NCBI GenBank assembly: GCA_035651595.1
Contig: DASRFJ010000354.1
Span: 1-64,000 of the forward strand
Length of the DNA: 64,000 nt
DNA from: JAFARZ01 sp035651595
GTDB taxonomy: Bacteria; Actinomycetota; Actinomycetes; Streptosporangiales; Streptosporangiaceae
Direction: 5' to 3'
Made by a program: the position numbers and the translations under genes. Of the stretch, positions 1 to 16,006 are shown in pieces. The notes below the pieces were generated by a model. The model did no database searches. It was not told the DNA's origin and saw only the letters and a list, made by a program, of their open reading frames with translations. How positions within the stretch are numbered: position 1 is the first letter of the stretch; each line of letters opens with the position of its first letter.

Positions 1-319
<319 letters not shown>

Positions 320-320
<1 letters not shown>

Positions 321-1624
321 TACGCCTGCTCTTTCCGCACCCGCACGGTCTTGGTGGATCTGGTATCCAGCGCCATCTCGTCCGCGTCGGCGACCGCCTT
401 CTTGAGCCGCACGGTCCCGGTGGCGGCGTCCATCACGTCGACGACCTTCGCCAGCAGCTTCGCGGTGTCCTCGTTGCCGGACTTGCTGGCGAGCGCGACG
501 GCGCGGCCGAGCTTGGCGGTCGCGGTTTCCTCGTCGCCCTGCTTGCGGGCCTCCAGACCATCCTGGATCAGCCCGGCCATCTCGGCCTGCCCGGTGTAGT
601 GCGCGACCCGCGCGTTGAGCTTGGTGGACAGCTCCGCGTTGTCGGTCCAGACCGCGCGGACGAGCCCCTGCCCCAGCACCTCGGACCCGGACGCCGACGA
701 TGCCACCAAGCTCACCCGCGCGGCCAGCATCTCCTGCCCCACACCGGCCGGGTTAACCATCACGCACACGTGGTAGTCCCGGCTCTCTCCCGGAGCCCAT
801 GCGCCCGTCGGGTAGTCCCCTGCCTGCGGGCCGGTCTGGGTGCGCCGCCCGGTCAGGTCCACGACCTCGGGCGCGACCTGCTTCACGAACTGGATCACCG
901 CGCTCTGCGGCGTCCACACCCGCAGCGACACGTCGGCGACCTGCTTGCCCATCGCGTTTTCCATCATCGCGGTGAAGTCCGCGGCCAGCCCAGCCGGGTC
1001 GGGGATGATGTCCACGGTGCCGAGCAGCGCGGTGGAGACCTTGCGCAGTTCGGCGACCTCCCAGTCGGTGCCGACGCCGCGGCAGTCGCAGCTGAACAGG
1101 CCCTCGCACCGGTGGATCGCGGCGGCGAGCTGCTCCGCGGTCTCGTGCTGGTTCTTGCCGTCGGTCAGCAGGATCGCGTGACGCAGCTGCGCGGGATAGG
1201 TCTCGAAGATCGCGCAGGCTTGCCGGAGCCACTGTCCGATGGCCGTGCCGCCGGTTGCCCGCAGGCTCGACGCGGCACGCTTGGCTTCCGCGCGGGTCGC
1301 GTCGCTCGCGATGGCCATCGTCCCGTTCGAGGGGTACACCGGCCACGACTGGCTGGTGCCGGCTACCACGGCGAACGCGGTGCCGTCATGCAGCACGTCG
1401 ATCGCCGCGGCCACCGCCGACCTGGCCGAGGCCATCTTCGTCTGCGGCACGTCCATCGACCCGGAACAGTCCACGATGATGATCTCGGCCGCCGGCGTGT
1501 CGCTGACCGGGAGCGCCGTATCGCTGTCCGCGGAGGTCACCGTCACGACCGCGTCGACGGTCCGTCCGCCTTCTGGCAAGTACTGGTTCTGGTCGATGTC
1601 GACGGTGAACCCGGACTCACTCAT
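320..1624 (-). CDS. von Willebrand factor A domain protein
   Basis: 434 residues. A complete metal-ion-dependent adhesion site is visible: DCSGSM at about residues 52-57, a GGTAIG threonine near 127 and an LLTDGK aspartate near 156. The vWA fold is followed by a beta-rich middle part and a helical C-terminus (about 335-434). No signal peptide or membrane segment is seen, so it is probably cytoplasmic. Its start overlaps the end of the PP2C gene by 8 bases and its stop overlaps the zinc-ribbon gene by one. vWA proteins bind partners in assembled complexes; placed between a kinase/phosphatase pair and a zinc-ribbon protein, it is likely part of the same signalling module. Its substrate or partner cannot be read from the sequence. 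Confidence 0.85.
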
Positions 1625-2639
1625 GTATCTGACTCCTCAACGGGAACGGAACGAGTACCACGGTGATGTTGTCCATGCCTCCGGCCTCCAGCGCAAACTT
1701 CACCAGCTCGCCGGCCACGCCGAGCGGGTCCGTCAAAGCCGCCGGCATCGCGCGCTCGGCGAGGCCGCCGGCTTCGGGCAGGTAGTTCCACAGGCCGTCG
1801 GTGCACAACAGCACCGCGCCGGGACCGGGCGGGGTGAACGTGAGGACGTGTGCCTCCGGCTCCGGGATGTCCGCGCCGAGCCACCGGGTGATCACGTGCG
1901 CCTGCGGCACGGTCATCGCGGCGGCCTCGTCGAGCAGGCCGGAGCTGACCATCTCCTGGGCCAGGGAATCGTCGGTGGTGAGCCGCTGGGAATCGCCGGC
2001 GGCCAGCCAGTAGGCGCGGCTGTCTCCGAGCCAGCAGACGGTGACGGCCTCGGCGGTGACGATCGCGGACACATAGGTAGCCGAGGGAGCACCGCCCGGC
2101 CCGGCCAGCGCGACGAGGTCGGCCGCGGCGACGCGCACCGCGTCAAGCGAGGTCTCCGCGAGGTCGTCGCCCGAGCGCACCCCGTCAAGCAGCACCCGGA
2201 TGCCCGCCTGGGTGCCGGCCAGCGACGCCTCGTCCGGCCGGGGCGAACTGGACACGCCGTCGCTCACCACCGCGATCGCCGCGGATCCGGACGGGGTTTC
2301 CGCGGTGGCCAGCGCCATCGCGTCCTCGTTGCGCGAGTGCCGCGATCCGCGATCGGTCACGCCGGCCAGCAGACCGAGGTCGAGTTCGACGTGGTCGCGC
2401 CCGGTCGGCACCTTCCGGCCGCAGTTCTCGCAGTAGCCGTCCGGGGTGACCGCGACCGGCTGCGGCACCGAGGGGTCCACCGAGCAGACCGGGCAGGCGG
2501 GCGTGAAGTCCGGTGCGCCGGTGCTCACCAGGGCGGGCGCGAGCTCGGTCCCGCACGCTTCGCAGAACGCGTCACCGGACTCGGTCGGCTGCCCGCAGGA
2601 CGGGCACGCGGCCACCGTCTCGGACGTGCTCACGTCCAC
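1617..2639 (-). CDS. PP2C-family protein Ser/Thr phosphatase with two N-terminal zinc ribbons
   Basis: 340 residues. The first 80 hold two zinc ribbons (CPSCG...CEACG and CPVC...CENCG). The rest is a PP2C domain with its usual metal-binding motifs: GVTDRGSRHSRNED, VVSDGVSS, LGDSRAYW, DGLWNYL and DNITVVLV. No membrane segment is seen. The gene overlaps the kinase gene upstream by 10 bases and the vWA gene downstream by 8, so translation is probably coupled. The natural reading is the phosphatase that opposes the neighbouring PknG-like kinase. The ribbons, shared in style with the kinase and the left-edge protein, may bring the partners together; that part is inference. Confidence 0.9.
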   Translation of the reverse strand: MDVSTSETVAACPSCGQPTESGDAFCEACGTELAPALVSTGAPDFTPACPVCSVDPSVPQPVAVTPDGYCENCGRKVPTGRDHVELDLGLLAGVTDRGSRHSRNEDAMALATAETPSGSAAIAVVSDGVSSSPRPDEASLAGTQAGIRVLLDGVRSGDDLAETSLDAVRVAAADLVALAGPGGAPSATYVSAIVTAEAVTVCWLGDSRAYWLAAGDSQRLTTDDSLAQEMVSSGLLDEAAAMTVPQAHVITRWLGADIPEPEAHVLTFTPPGPGAVLLCTDGLWNYLPEAGGLAERAMPAALTDPLGVAGELVKFALEAGGMDNITVVLVPFPLRSQIHE

Positions 2640-4981
2640 GTCCTCGGACGGACCGCGTTCGCCATGTCGACCAGTTCGATCCGGCGCTCGCGGTCCTGGG
2701 TGAGCCGGGCCAGCGCCCGGTAGCCCTTCTCCAGGCCGAACCGCAGCGCGCGCTCGTTCGGTTCACAGCCCAGGATCAGCCCGTCGGCCGGCGGCCGACG
2801 GGAACGGGGGGCAGGCGGCGGCGCCGAGGACGAGGTGACCCATGCCAGCGCGGCGCGCAGCACCTCCACGGTGAGCTCCTGGCGGCGGGCCTCGTCCAGT
2901 ACGAGCCTGCCCAGCCTGCCGTCCGCGGCCCGCAGGTCGTCGGCGCTGACGACCTGCGGGCCGCCGGTGCCGGGCCCGGCGCCGGCGGCTGGCGAGACCA
3001 GGATCCGTACCGCGGCGATCTGGGCCGCCGCGTGATGGATGGACGCGTCCGGCACGCCGGCCAGCGCGGCGATCGCGCCTGGCCGGTCGCCGGCCGCCAG
3101 GCACGCCCGGGCCAGGCCGAACGCCGCGCTGATGTAGCCATGGTCCACCGTCCACACCAGGCGGAAGTACCGGCCGGCCGTGGCCATGTCCCCGGCCGCC
3201 TCCGCGGCGAAGGCGAGCGCGAGCTTAGGCGCCAGCTCGCCGGGCAGCTCGTCGTAGACCGCGCCGAACGCGCCCTGCGCGCCGGCCGGGTTGCCGGCCA
3301 GCAGCAGCCGCAGCCCGTCGTACCAGGCGATCCGCCAGTCGATCGGATCCTCCGCCGCCAGGTCGGCGAGCACGCGGCCGGCCTGTTCGGCCTCCCCCGC
3401 GTCGAGCAGCGACCGGGCCAGCGCCAGCCTGGTTTCCGCCGACCGCGCCACCTCAGGCGGCACCGCCGCGGCGCCCGCGACCGCTCCGGACAGCGCGGCG
3501 ACCCGCTGCACGGGATCGAGCCCGGCGAACGTGGCGAGAAAGCCGGCCGCCGGATCGGACCGGTCCACCTGCGGCATCGGCAAGCCCGCGATGATCTCCG
3601 CAGCCGCGGGCGCGGTCAGCGCAACCACCGCGGAGCCGGCCAGTGAGACGGCCGGTGTCACACCGATCGCCGCGAGCTCGACGCTGAACACCGTGGAGAA
3701 TGCCGACCGCGCGGTGCCATCCGCGACCGCGAGCACCTCGCGCAGCACGCCGGTGAGCTGTTCGGCCATCTCCCCCGCCGAGCCGAACCGGCGGTCCGGG
3801 TCCGCGTTTGTGGCCCGGCGCAGCAGCCGGGCGAACGACTCCTGTTCGGCCAGCAGTTGCACGCCGTCGGGCAGGGTGAACTTGTACTGGCCCTGGTACC
3901 CGTTGAACTCGAACGTCATCACCGCGAGCGCGCGGCCCACGGTGAACAGATCCGAGGACACCGACGGTCCTTCGGTCTCGATCTCCGGCGCTTGATAGCC
4001 GACCGTGCCGTAGATCGCGCCGTCGCCGTCGACGGTGCGCACGCCGCCCATGTCGATGAGCTTGAGCTGCTCTTCGGTCTGGATCACGTTGTCCGGCTTG
4101 AAGTCGCAGTACACCAGGCCGCGGTCGTGCAGGTAACCCAGCGCGGGCAGCACCTCGATCGCGTAGGCGATGGCGTGCGCCACCGGTACCGGCCCGGGTC
4201 GCCTGATGTCCTTCAGCGACTTGCCGCCGACGTACTCCATCACAATGTAACCGGCGCCTTGATGCTGCACGAAGTTGTAGATGCGGACGATGTTGGGGTG
4301 CTCCACCTGGGCGAGGAACTGGCGTTCCGCGACCGCGGCCTCCATCGCGTCCGCGTCACCGGTGTTGAGCAGGCCCTTCAGCACCACCCACCGGTCGCTG
4401 ACGTTGTGGTCCTTGGCCAGGTAGATCCAGCCGAGGCCGCCGAAGGCCAGGCAGCCGAGCACCTCGTACTGGCCGGATACCAGGTCGCCGGGCGCCAGCT
4501 TCGGGGAGAACGAGAACTGGGTGCCGCAGTTGCGGCAGAATCCGTCGGTCAGCCCCGCCTTGCCGTCCCGGCCGCGACCCACCGGCTGCCCGCAGTTGCC
4601 GCAGTACCGGCGGTTCTCCGGAACCTGCGGATCCGCGAGCACCGCGGTGGCCGGATCCCGGTACGGCACGGGCGGGATGTCGACCAGGCCGGCGCCGAGC
4701 CGGCCGCGCGACGAGCGGCCGCTGGACCGGCGCGAGCCGCGCCGCGAACCCCTGCTGCCGCGGGCCGAACCCAGCGATGACACAGACGAAGACGGCGACA
4801 AAGACGGGACAGAGGGGAACGATGGGGCGGAGGTGGTTCCTGAGGCGCTGTAACTGGGCGCCGAACCCGCTGAACCCGCCGAACCCGTCGCGGCCGGTAC
4901 CGGGGCTGGCGTCGCGGCCAGGCCGCAGACGCCGCAGTAGCCGTCCTCGATCGCTCCCCCGCAGCTGGTGCACGTGTTCAT
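2630..4981 (-). CDS. pknG: PknG-like serine/threonine protein kinase with zinc ribbons and TPR region
   Basis: 783 residues from the ATG at 4981, which overlaps the previous stop (ATGA); an upstream in-frame ATG would add 25 unlikely residues. Order of parts: zinc ribbon (CTSCG...CGVCG), a long Ser/Gly/Arg linker (about 25-105), a rubredoxin-like ribbon (YCGNCG...CRNCG, about 125-155), a kinase domain (about 170-430) and an alpha-helical TPR-like C-terminal half. The kinase has VVLK, catalytic YCDFKPDN, and LIDMG where most kinases have DFG; PknG has LIDLG there. Rubredoxin, kinase and TPR in that order is the PknG layout. In Mycobacterium PknG controls 2-oxoglutarate dehydrogenase and glutamate metabolism through GarA and acts with GlnH/GlnX, matching the neighbours here. 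Compared with mycobacterial PknG it has the extra first ribbon and linker. Confidence 0.92.
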   Translation of the reverse strand: MNTCTSCGGAIEDGYCGVCGLAATPAPVPAATGSAGSAGSAPSYSASGTTSAPSFPSVPSLSPSSSVSSLGSARGSRGSRRGSRRSSGRSSRGRLGAGLVDIPPVPYRDPATAVLADPQVPENRRYCGNCGQPVGRGRDGKAGLTDGFCRNCGTQFSFSPKLAPGDLVSGQYEVLGCLAFGGLGWIYLAKDHNVSDRWVVLKGLLNTGDADAMEAAVAERQFLAQVEHPNIVRIYNFVQHQGAGYIVMEYVGGKSLKDIRRPGPVPVAHAIAYAIEVLPALGYLHDRGLVYCDFKPDNVIQTEEQLKLIDMGGVRTVDGDGAIYGTVGYQAPEIETEGPSVSSDLFTVGRALAVMTFEFNGYQGQYKFTLPDGVQLLAEQESFARLLRRATNADPDRRFGSAGEMAEQLTGVLREVLAVADGTARSAFSTVFSVELAAIGVTPAVSLAGSAVVALTAPAAAEIIAGLPMPQVDRSDPAAGFLATFAGLDPVQRVAALSGAVAGAAAVPPEVARSAETRLALARSLLDAGEAEQAGRVLADLAAEDPIDWRIAWYDGLRLLLAGNPAGAQGAFGAVYDELPGELAPKLALAFAAEAAGDMATAGRYFRLVWTVDHGYISAAFGLARACLAAGDRPGAIAALAGVPDASIHHAAAQIAAVRILVSPAAGAGPGTGGPQVVSADDLRAADGRLGRLVLDEARRQELTVEVLRAALAWVTSSSAPPPAPRSRRPPADGLILGCEPNERALRFGLEKGYRALARLTQDRERRIELVDMANAVRPRTWT

Positions 4982-6159
4982 AACCGTCGCGCTCCTATCG
5001 CAAGCACGGCCTGCTGATAATTCTTCACCGCGGCCGCCGCGGCGGCCAAGTCGCACGGCGCCGTCCAGAGCATGCCCCTGGCCTGCTCATACAGTCCAGT
5101 GAGCGGCCCGTCTTCGGCAGCCCCCAGGCGCGCGGCCTTCGCCTTGTACGCGTCGAGCAGACCCCGCAGCTCGTCGCGCCGGCCCAGGAGAGTCACCACC
5201 GTACGTTCGGCCTCCTGGAATTTCGCCGTCTCGGACGCGAGCTCGCGCTCCAGCAGATCCAGCTCGGAGCCGAGCCTGGTCCAGCGGCCGCTCTGCAGCA
5301 GCGCGTCCAGGCGGGCCAGCCGGGCCGCCGGGTCGGCCGTGAAGTCGGGCACCGGCGGGACGCCGGTGACCCGGATGACGACGCGCTCGTAGGCGGCCAT
5401 CGCGTCGGCGCGAGCCGCGCGGGCCTCGTCGGCGAGGCCGCGCGCCGCGGCCACCCGCTGCCCCGCGCCGGTCCGGAGCTTGGCCAGCTCTTCGGCCCTG
5501 GCCCGGAGCGCGGCGGCACGGTCGTTGAGCCGATTCGCGGTCGCCACCTGCGCGCCCAGCGGGTCGGCGTTCAGCGCCGCGCGCTGCGCGTCCAGTTCGG
5601 TGCGCAGCTGGGCGCGCTCGGTGGCCAGCCCTTCGTCATCGGAGCCGGCCAGCGTGCCCGCCTGCGTCAGGTCGGCGGCTGCGGCGTCCAGCGGCGCGGC
5701 AACCGTGTTCCACGCCTGTTCCGCGGCCGTCACGACGCCGGTAACCTCGGCGAACGCGTCCCGCATGCGGGCCACCGCGGTGGCCAGCGAGAGCGTGTCC
5801 CGGCCCGTGTCGGCCAGGTCGCGCCGGGACAGCGGCGTCTGCGCGCGGGTGACCTGCACCGACGGGAGCGTGAGCAGCGAGGTGATCTCGGTCAGCTCCT
5901 TCTGGCCCAGACGGCCCGCCGCCAGCGCCACCACCCGGTCGACCACTCCCGAGTACGTCGCGTACGTGTCCCACAGCGCCGCCAGCGTCGCCGATGCCTT
6001 GTCCCACCGGTCCTTGCTGACGCCGGTGAGCTGCGCGCCCGCCAGCAGCCGCTTGCCGAAGCTGCCGTCCAGGTCGAGCAAGTTCGCCTGGATCGTCTCG
6101 CGCTCCGCGCTGGCCTTCGCGGCCGCGTCGGCGGCCTGCTGGCGGTTCATCGTGATCAT
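4978..6159 (-). CDS. Soluble coiled-coil protein of the PknG/GlnX operon
   Basis: 393 residues, almost entirely helical, rich in Ala, Leu, Arg and Glu, with heptad-like stretches around 180-260 and 290-350. There is no signal peptide or membrane helix. The start at 6159 overlaps the stop of the GlnX-like gene (ATGA), and its own stop overlaps the kinase start in the same way, so it is translationally locked between the membrane sensor and the kinase. I do not recognise a named family. Its position suggests a physical link between GlnX-like proteins and the kinase; this is inference from order only. Confidence 0.8.
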   Translation of the reverse strand: MITMNRQQAADAAAKASAERETIQANLLDLDGSFGKRLLAGAQLTGVSKDRWDKASATLAALWDTYATYSGVVDRVVALAAGRLGQKELTEITSLLTLPSVQVTRAQTPLSRRDLADTGRDTLSLATAVARMRDAFAEVTGVVTAAEQAWNTVAAPLDAAAADLTQAGTLAGSDDEGLATERAQLRTELDAQRAALNADPLGAQVATANRLNDRAAALRARAEELAKLRTGAGQRVAAARGLADEARAARADAMAAYERVVIRVTGVPPVPDFTADPAARLARLDALLQSGRWTRLGSELDLLERELASETAKFQEAERTVVTLLGRRDELRGLLDAYKAKAARLGAAEDGPLTGLYEQARGMLWTAPCDLAAAAAAVKNYQQAVLAIGARRL

Positions 6160-7415
6160 TGGTACTCCGCCAGGCGGCGGGACAGGCCCCGCACGCAGCC
6201 GCCGGCCATCACCAGCGCCAGCACGATCACGCCGATCTCAAGGCCGCCGAACGCGTCGCTGCTCGCCGTCGCGTTCGACCTGAACACGGCCTGGTCCGCG
6301 GCGATCGCGGTGCTCAGGTCCGCCTGGAACCGGCCGAACGCCGTGGCAGCGCTGCCCGGTCCGGTACCGATGGCCAGCTGAGTCTCCGCGCCATAGCTGG
6401 CGGCGGTGTCCAGCACGTGCAGTTGCTGGTTGACGGCGAACCAGTTCTTGGCGGCGTGGCCGGCGTCGGCGATCAGCCGCGCGTCAGCGGGCGTGCTCGC
6501 CGCGGACGCGCTGGCGAGCTGGGTGTTCAGCATGCCCTGGATCGTGTGGATGTCGCCCTGGAACCCGGCGTCGCCGGTATGCGAGATCAGGTTCAGTGCC
6601 TCGTCGCCCCTGGCTTGCAGCGCGCCGATGTCGGCCTGGGCCAGCGTCTCAGCCGGCCCCGAACCGTGCTGAGTGGCCTGGAGCAGGTCGGCGCGGCCGA
6701 CAAGCAGCGCGACGGCCAGCCAGACCAGCGCGGCCGTGCCGGCCACCGTGGCGACGAGCATCCCGCGGTTGACGCGGCGCCTGGTCCGGCTCGACAGCCA
6801 GCGCTGGGCACGGAATCCGATCAGCCCGGCCAGTAGGCCCGCCGCGATCGCGACGAGCGCCAGCGGCAGCCCGGTGGCCGTCGCGCTGGCGGCGGTGAGC
6901 TGGGAATTCTCCTGGTCGTAGACGGCGCGGGCGGCGGGCAGCAGGACCAGGTGCATCTCTTCGGAGGCCACCTCGGCGAACGAGCCGCCGGCCGGCAGGC
7001 TCTCGGAGTCGTACACCTGACCCTCCGAGACGTAGCCGGTGTACACCGGCAGTGCGGCGTCGAGCGTGGCCAGGCTGGACGCGATCGGCGAGCTTGGGCC
7101 GCTGGCCGCCGTCGCGATGCGCAGGTCAGCGGCGACGGTGGCGATATCGTTGCCGTACCTGACGCGGTCCGCGGGCGGCTGCTGCTGGCCGTGCAGGTAC
7201 CCGGTGGAGATCGTCACGTCGGCGTCGGCGAGCGACTGGTAGATCTGCTGCGCGTCCAGGCTGAGGGGCTCGCTGGTGTTCACCACCTGCGTGGCCGCGG
7301 CGGCGTGCTGGGCCACGGTAACCGCGGCCAGCGCGCCCCAGGCGAGCGCCAGCGCGGTCAGTACGACCAGCAGCGATCTGATTACCCCCGGCGTGCTACG
7401 GCCTGTCCTGGCCAT
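6156..7415 (-). CDS. GlnX-like membrane protein (copy 1)
   Basis: 419 residues. A membrane helix lies at about 12-37, an extracytoplasmic helical part follows, two more helices at about 180-205 and 220-245, a second external part, then a last helix at about 385-410 with a short RRLAEYQ tail. This is the layout of GlnX, the membrane partner of GlnH and PknG in mycobacteria. It is a paralogue of the gene at 8554-9852: both share SEPLSLDAQQIYQSL-type text near the N-terminus, TGLPL before helix 2, a GSGPA motif and the same C-terminal tail. The start at 7415 is preceded by a promoter-like box at 7478-7500, so it may also be transcribed apart from the genes upstream. Confidence 0.85.
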   Translation of the reverse strand: MARTGRSTPGVIRSLLVVLTALALAWGALAAVTVAQHAAAATQVVNTSEPLSLDAQQIYQSLADADVTISTGYLHGQQQPPADRVRYGNDIATVAADLRIATAASGPSSPIASSLATLDAALPVYTGYVSEGQVYDSESLPAGGSFAEVASEEMHLVLLPAARAVYDQENSQLTAASATATGLPLALVAIAAGLLAGLIGFRAQRWLSSRTRRRVNRGMLVATVAGTAALVWLAVALLVGRADLLQATQHGSGPAETLAQADIGALQARGDEALNLISHTGDAGFQGDIHTIQGMLNTQLASASAASTPADARLIADAGHAAKNWFAVNQQLHVLDTAASYGAETQLAIGTGPGSAATAFGRFQADLSTAIAADQAVFRSNATASSDAFGGLEIGVIVLALVMAGGCVRGLSRRLAEYQ

Positions 7416-7477
7416 CCGTGCTCCCGTCGCGCCAGTCTCGCCGTGACGGCGATATTCCGGTGCTTCCGGGACTAGTT

Positions 7478-7500
7478 AACACTAATCGCCGAGTATTTTG
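7478..7500 (-). promoter_or_regulatory. Promoter-like box upstream of GlnX-like copy 1
   Basis: On the minus strand this reads ATAC, TCGGCGAT, then TAGTGTTAAC. TAGTGT fits the actinobacterial -10 pattern TAnnnT. Nearly the same box, with the same spacing, lies just upstream of GlnX-like copy 2 (9865-9886). I do not see a convincing -35. Shared sequence could be a promoter or operator, or merely a trace of duplication of the glnX region. Confidence 0.45.
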
Positions 7501-7588
7501 CGCGACGGGGGCGAGGCAGGTATTAGCACCGGTCAGATGCCCCCTTTCTTGCCGGTCAGGTGCCTCGCGGCGGGGCCTGGCAGACCCG

Positions 7589-8557
7589 TCAGCTGCCGTA
7601 CTGGGCAGGCGGCGGCGCGGGCACCGGATTGCCGATCCAGTGGGCATAGCTGGCCGCCCACTGGCCGTCGGTACGCAGCTGCTGGAGCACCCCGTTCACG
7701 AACGCGACGAAGTCCGGATGCTGCTTGGCGATCGCAAGACCGTACGGCTCGTCGGTGAGCCGCGGGCCGATCAGCTTGGTGAACGGATCCTGTGCCGCGA
7801 GCCCGTCCAGGATCGTGTCGTCGGTGGAGATCGCCGCTACCTGATCCTGCTGGAGCATGACCAGGCAGTCCGTCCAGTACGGCACGGAGACCGGGATCGC
7901 GTTGGCCTTGGCGATCTCGCCGAGCGAGTCCGAGCCCTTGGTGGCGCAGACCTTCTGCCCGCGCAGCGCGGTGAGGCTGGTGGCGGTCGAGTTGGACTGC
8001 ACCAGGACCCGCTGGGCCGCGTCGAAGTAGACGCTGGAGAAGTCCACCTGCTGAAGCCGCTCGCAGGTGATCGTCATCGTGTGCGCCACGATGTCCACCG
8101 AGCCGTTCCGGATGTCCCCGATCCGGTCGTTGTCGGAGATCGCCTTGAACTGGACCTTGCCCGGATCGCCGAAGATCGCCTTGGCGATCGCGTGGATCAT
8201 GTCGATGTCGAATCCCTCGATCTGCTTGTCCAGCGGATTGAGGAAGCCGAAGTGGTACGTGCTCTGGTCCACGCCGGCGATCAGGTAGCCGCGGGCCTTG
8301 ATCGTCGCCATGAACGAGCCGGCGGTAACCCGCGGCGGCCCGGACGGACGGATGCTGCTCGCCTTCTGATTGCAACTCGGCGCGGCGGACGACGCGACCG
8401 CGGGCCTGGCCGCTACCACGGCCGCGGGTTTGGCGACCCGGCCGGTGCTCGCGGCGTCGGCGGTGACCGCACCCAGCGCCACAGCCACAGCCACAGCCAC
8501 AGCCACGGCCGCGGCAAGCGTCACCGCAGTGTGCGCCAAGCGACGCGGGGCGTTCAC
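7589..8557 (-). CDS. GlnH-like extracellular solute-binding protein (family 3)
   Basis: 322 residues from the GTG at 8557, which overlaps the upstream stop (GTGA). The N-terminus is RR, a hydrophobic stretch with a (AV)n run encoded by a 6-bp repeat, then Ala-rich sequence, so it is exported. No classical lipobox is seen; a lone Cys in SCNQK about 60 residues in is the only lipid-anchor candidate. The body is a family 3 binding protein: RGYLIAGVDQSTYHFGF, IEGFDIDMIHAIAKAIFG, DIVAHTMTITCERLQQVDFS and YGLAIAK. GlnH in mycobacteria binds amino acids outside the membrane and signals through GlnX to PknG. No ABC permease or ATPase gene lies beside it, which favours sensing over uptake. Confidence 0.9.
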   Translation of the reverse strand: MNAPRRLAHTAVTLAAAVAVAVAVAVALGAVTADAASTGRVAKPAAVVAARPAVASSAAPSCNQKASSIRPSGPPRVTAGSFMATIKARGYLIAGVDQSTYHFGFLNPLDKQIEGFDIDMIHAIAKAIFGDPGKVQFKAISDNDRIGDIRNGSVDIVAHTMTITCERLQQVDFSSVYFDAAQRVLVQSNSTATSLTALRGQKVCATKGSDSLGEIAKANAIPVSVPYWTDCLVMLQQDQVAAISTDDTILDGLAAQDPFTKLIGPRLTDEPYGLAIAKQHPDFVAFVNGVLQQLRTDGQWAASYAHWIGNPVPAPPPAQYGS

Positions 8558-9848
8558 CGGTACTCCGCGAGCCGTCGGGTAAGCCCCCACGCGCAGCTCG
8601 CCACCATGGCGAGCGAAGCCACGATCATGCCGATCTCCAGTCCGGTGAACGCGTCCCGTCCGCTGTGCGCACTGGACGCGAAAACTGCCTGGTGCGCCGT
8701 GATGCCGGACTCCAGCGCGGTCGAGAGCGCGGCGAACCGCGTCGCGGAGTCGCCGCTGAGCGCCGAGTTGACCGCCGCCGGATGACCGCCGCCGGCGTCC
8801 TGTGCGCGCAGCGCGGCGTGCGCCGTGAACCAGGCCCGCGCGTCGTCCGTCACGGCCTGGCCGGACGGCGCCCCGGCCACCGCGGGGGCCGCCGCGACAT
8901 CGGCCAGCAGCGTCCCGGTGCCCGGGCCCAGCAGGTCCTGCTGGGTCAGGAAGTTCCCCTGATACTGGTCGGTCCCGCTGTTGTCGATCAGCGTGAGGCT
9001 CTCGTCGGCGTGCGCCTGGAGCGCCGCGACGTCAGCGCGGGCGAACGCCTTGGCCGGCCCCGATCCGTACTGCTGCGCGTGCAGCAGGTCACCGCGGCCG
9101 ATCACGAACGCGCTGGCCAGCCACACCAGCGACACGACCACGGCGGCCAGCGCGACGAGCAGGCCCGGGTTGAGCACCCGGTGGGTGTGCCGGGCCAGCC
9201 AGCGCGACGTGCGGAGCAGCACGTATCCGATGGCGAGCCCGATGAGGATCGCGATCACCATCAGCGGCAGGCCGGTCGCCTGCGCGCTGGCGCTGGTCAG
9301 CTGGGCGTCCTCGTTGGCGTAGATGTCGCTGGCCGCCGGGAGCATCTGGCGGCTCAGCAGGTCCGACGCCTGGCGCAGGTACGCCGCGCCGAGCGGCAGG
9401 CCCAGCCGGTTGTCCGCCCGGGCCGTTTCCACCACGCCGGCATAGACCGGCAGATCGGCGGACAGCTTCGTGAGATCGCCCTCGGTGCGGGCCGCGCCGA
9501 TACCCACCATGGCGCTGGCCGCCTCGATCCGCTTCGCCGCAGCGGCCAGGTCTGCCTGGTAGCGCTGGCGGGCCGCCGCTGGCTCGAGACCGCCGCCAAG
9601 GAACGCGTTCGCCGCGGTGGCTTCCGCGTCCGACAGGCTCTGGTAGATCTGCTCGGCGTCGAGGCTGAGCGGCTCGCTCACCGCGACGACGTCGGCGGCC
9701 GCCGACGCGTGCTGCTCGGCGGTCAGCGCGGCGACCGCACCCCAGGCCAGGCTGAGGACTGCCAGCACGGCGAGCAGACCCCGCAACGCGTCAGGAGTCC
9801 TGCGCTCGCCCCCTCGTATGGCCTCCCGCGCGAGGGCGGCCGTGGCGC

Positions 9849-9852
<4 letters not shown>
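8554..9852 (-). CDS. GlnX-like membrane protein (copy 2)
   Basis: 432 residues from the ATG at 9852, which overlaps the gltD stop (ATGA); a longer in-frame start at 9972 would lie deep in gltD. Four membrane helices in the GlnX layout: about 25-45, 215-240, 255-275 and 400-420. It shares SEPLSLDAEQIYQSL, TGLPLM, YGSGPAKA and the RRLAEYR tail with copy 1. Its stop overlaps the GTG of the binding protein gene. With gltD directly upstream, translation of this sensor subunit is coupled to glutamate synthase. A box like that of copy 1 lies at 9865-9886, inside the gltD 3' end. Confidence 0.87.
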
Positions 9853-15951
<6,099 letters not shown>

Positions 15952-16006
15952 ACGGCACTCCCGTCGTCTCGTACCAGTAACTGCGGTCGGGACGACAGTG
16001 GCCCTG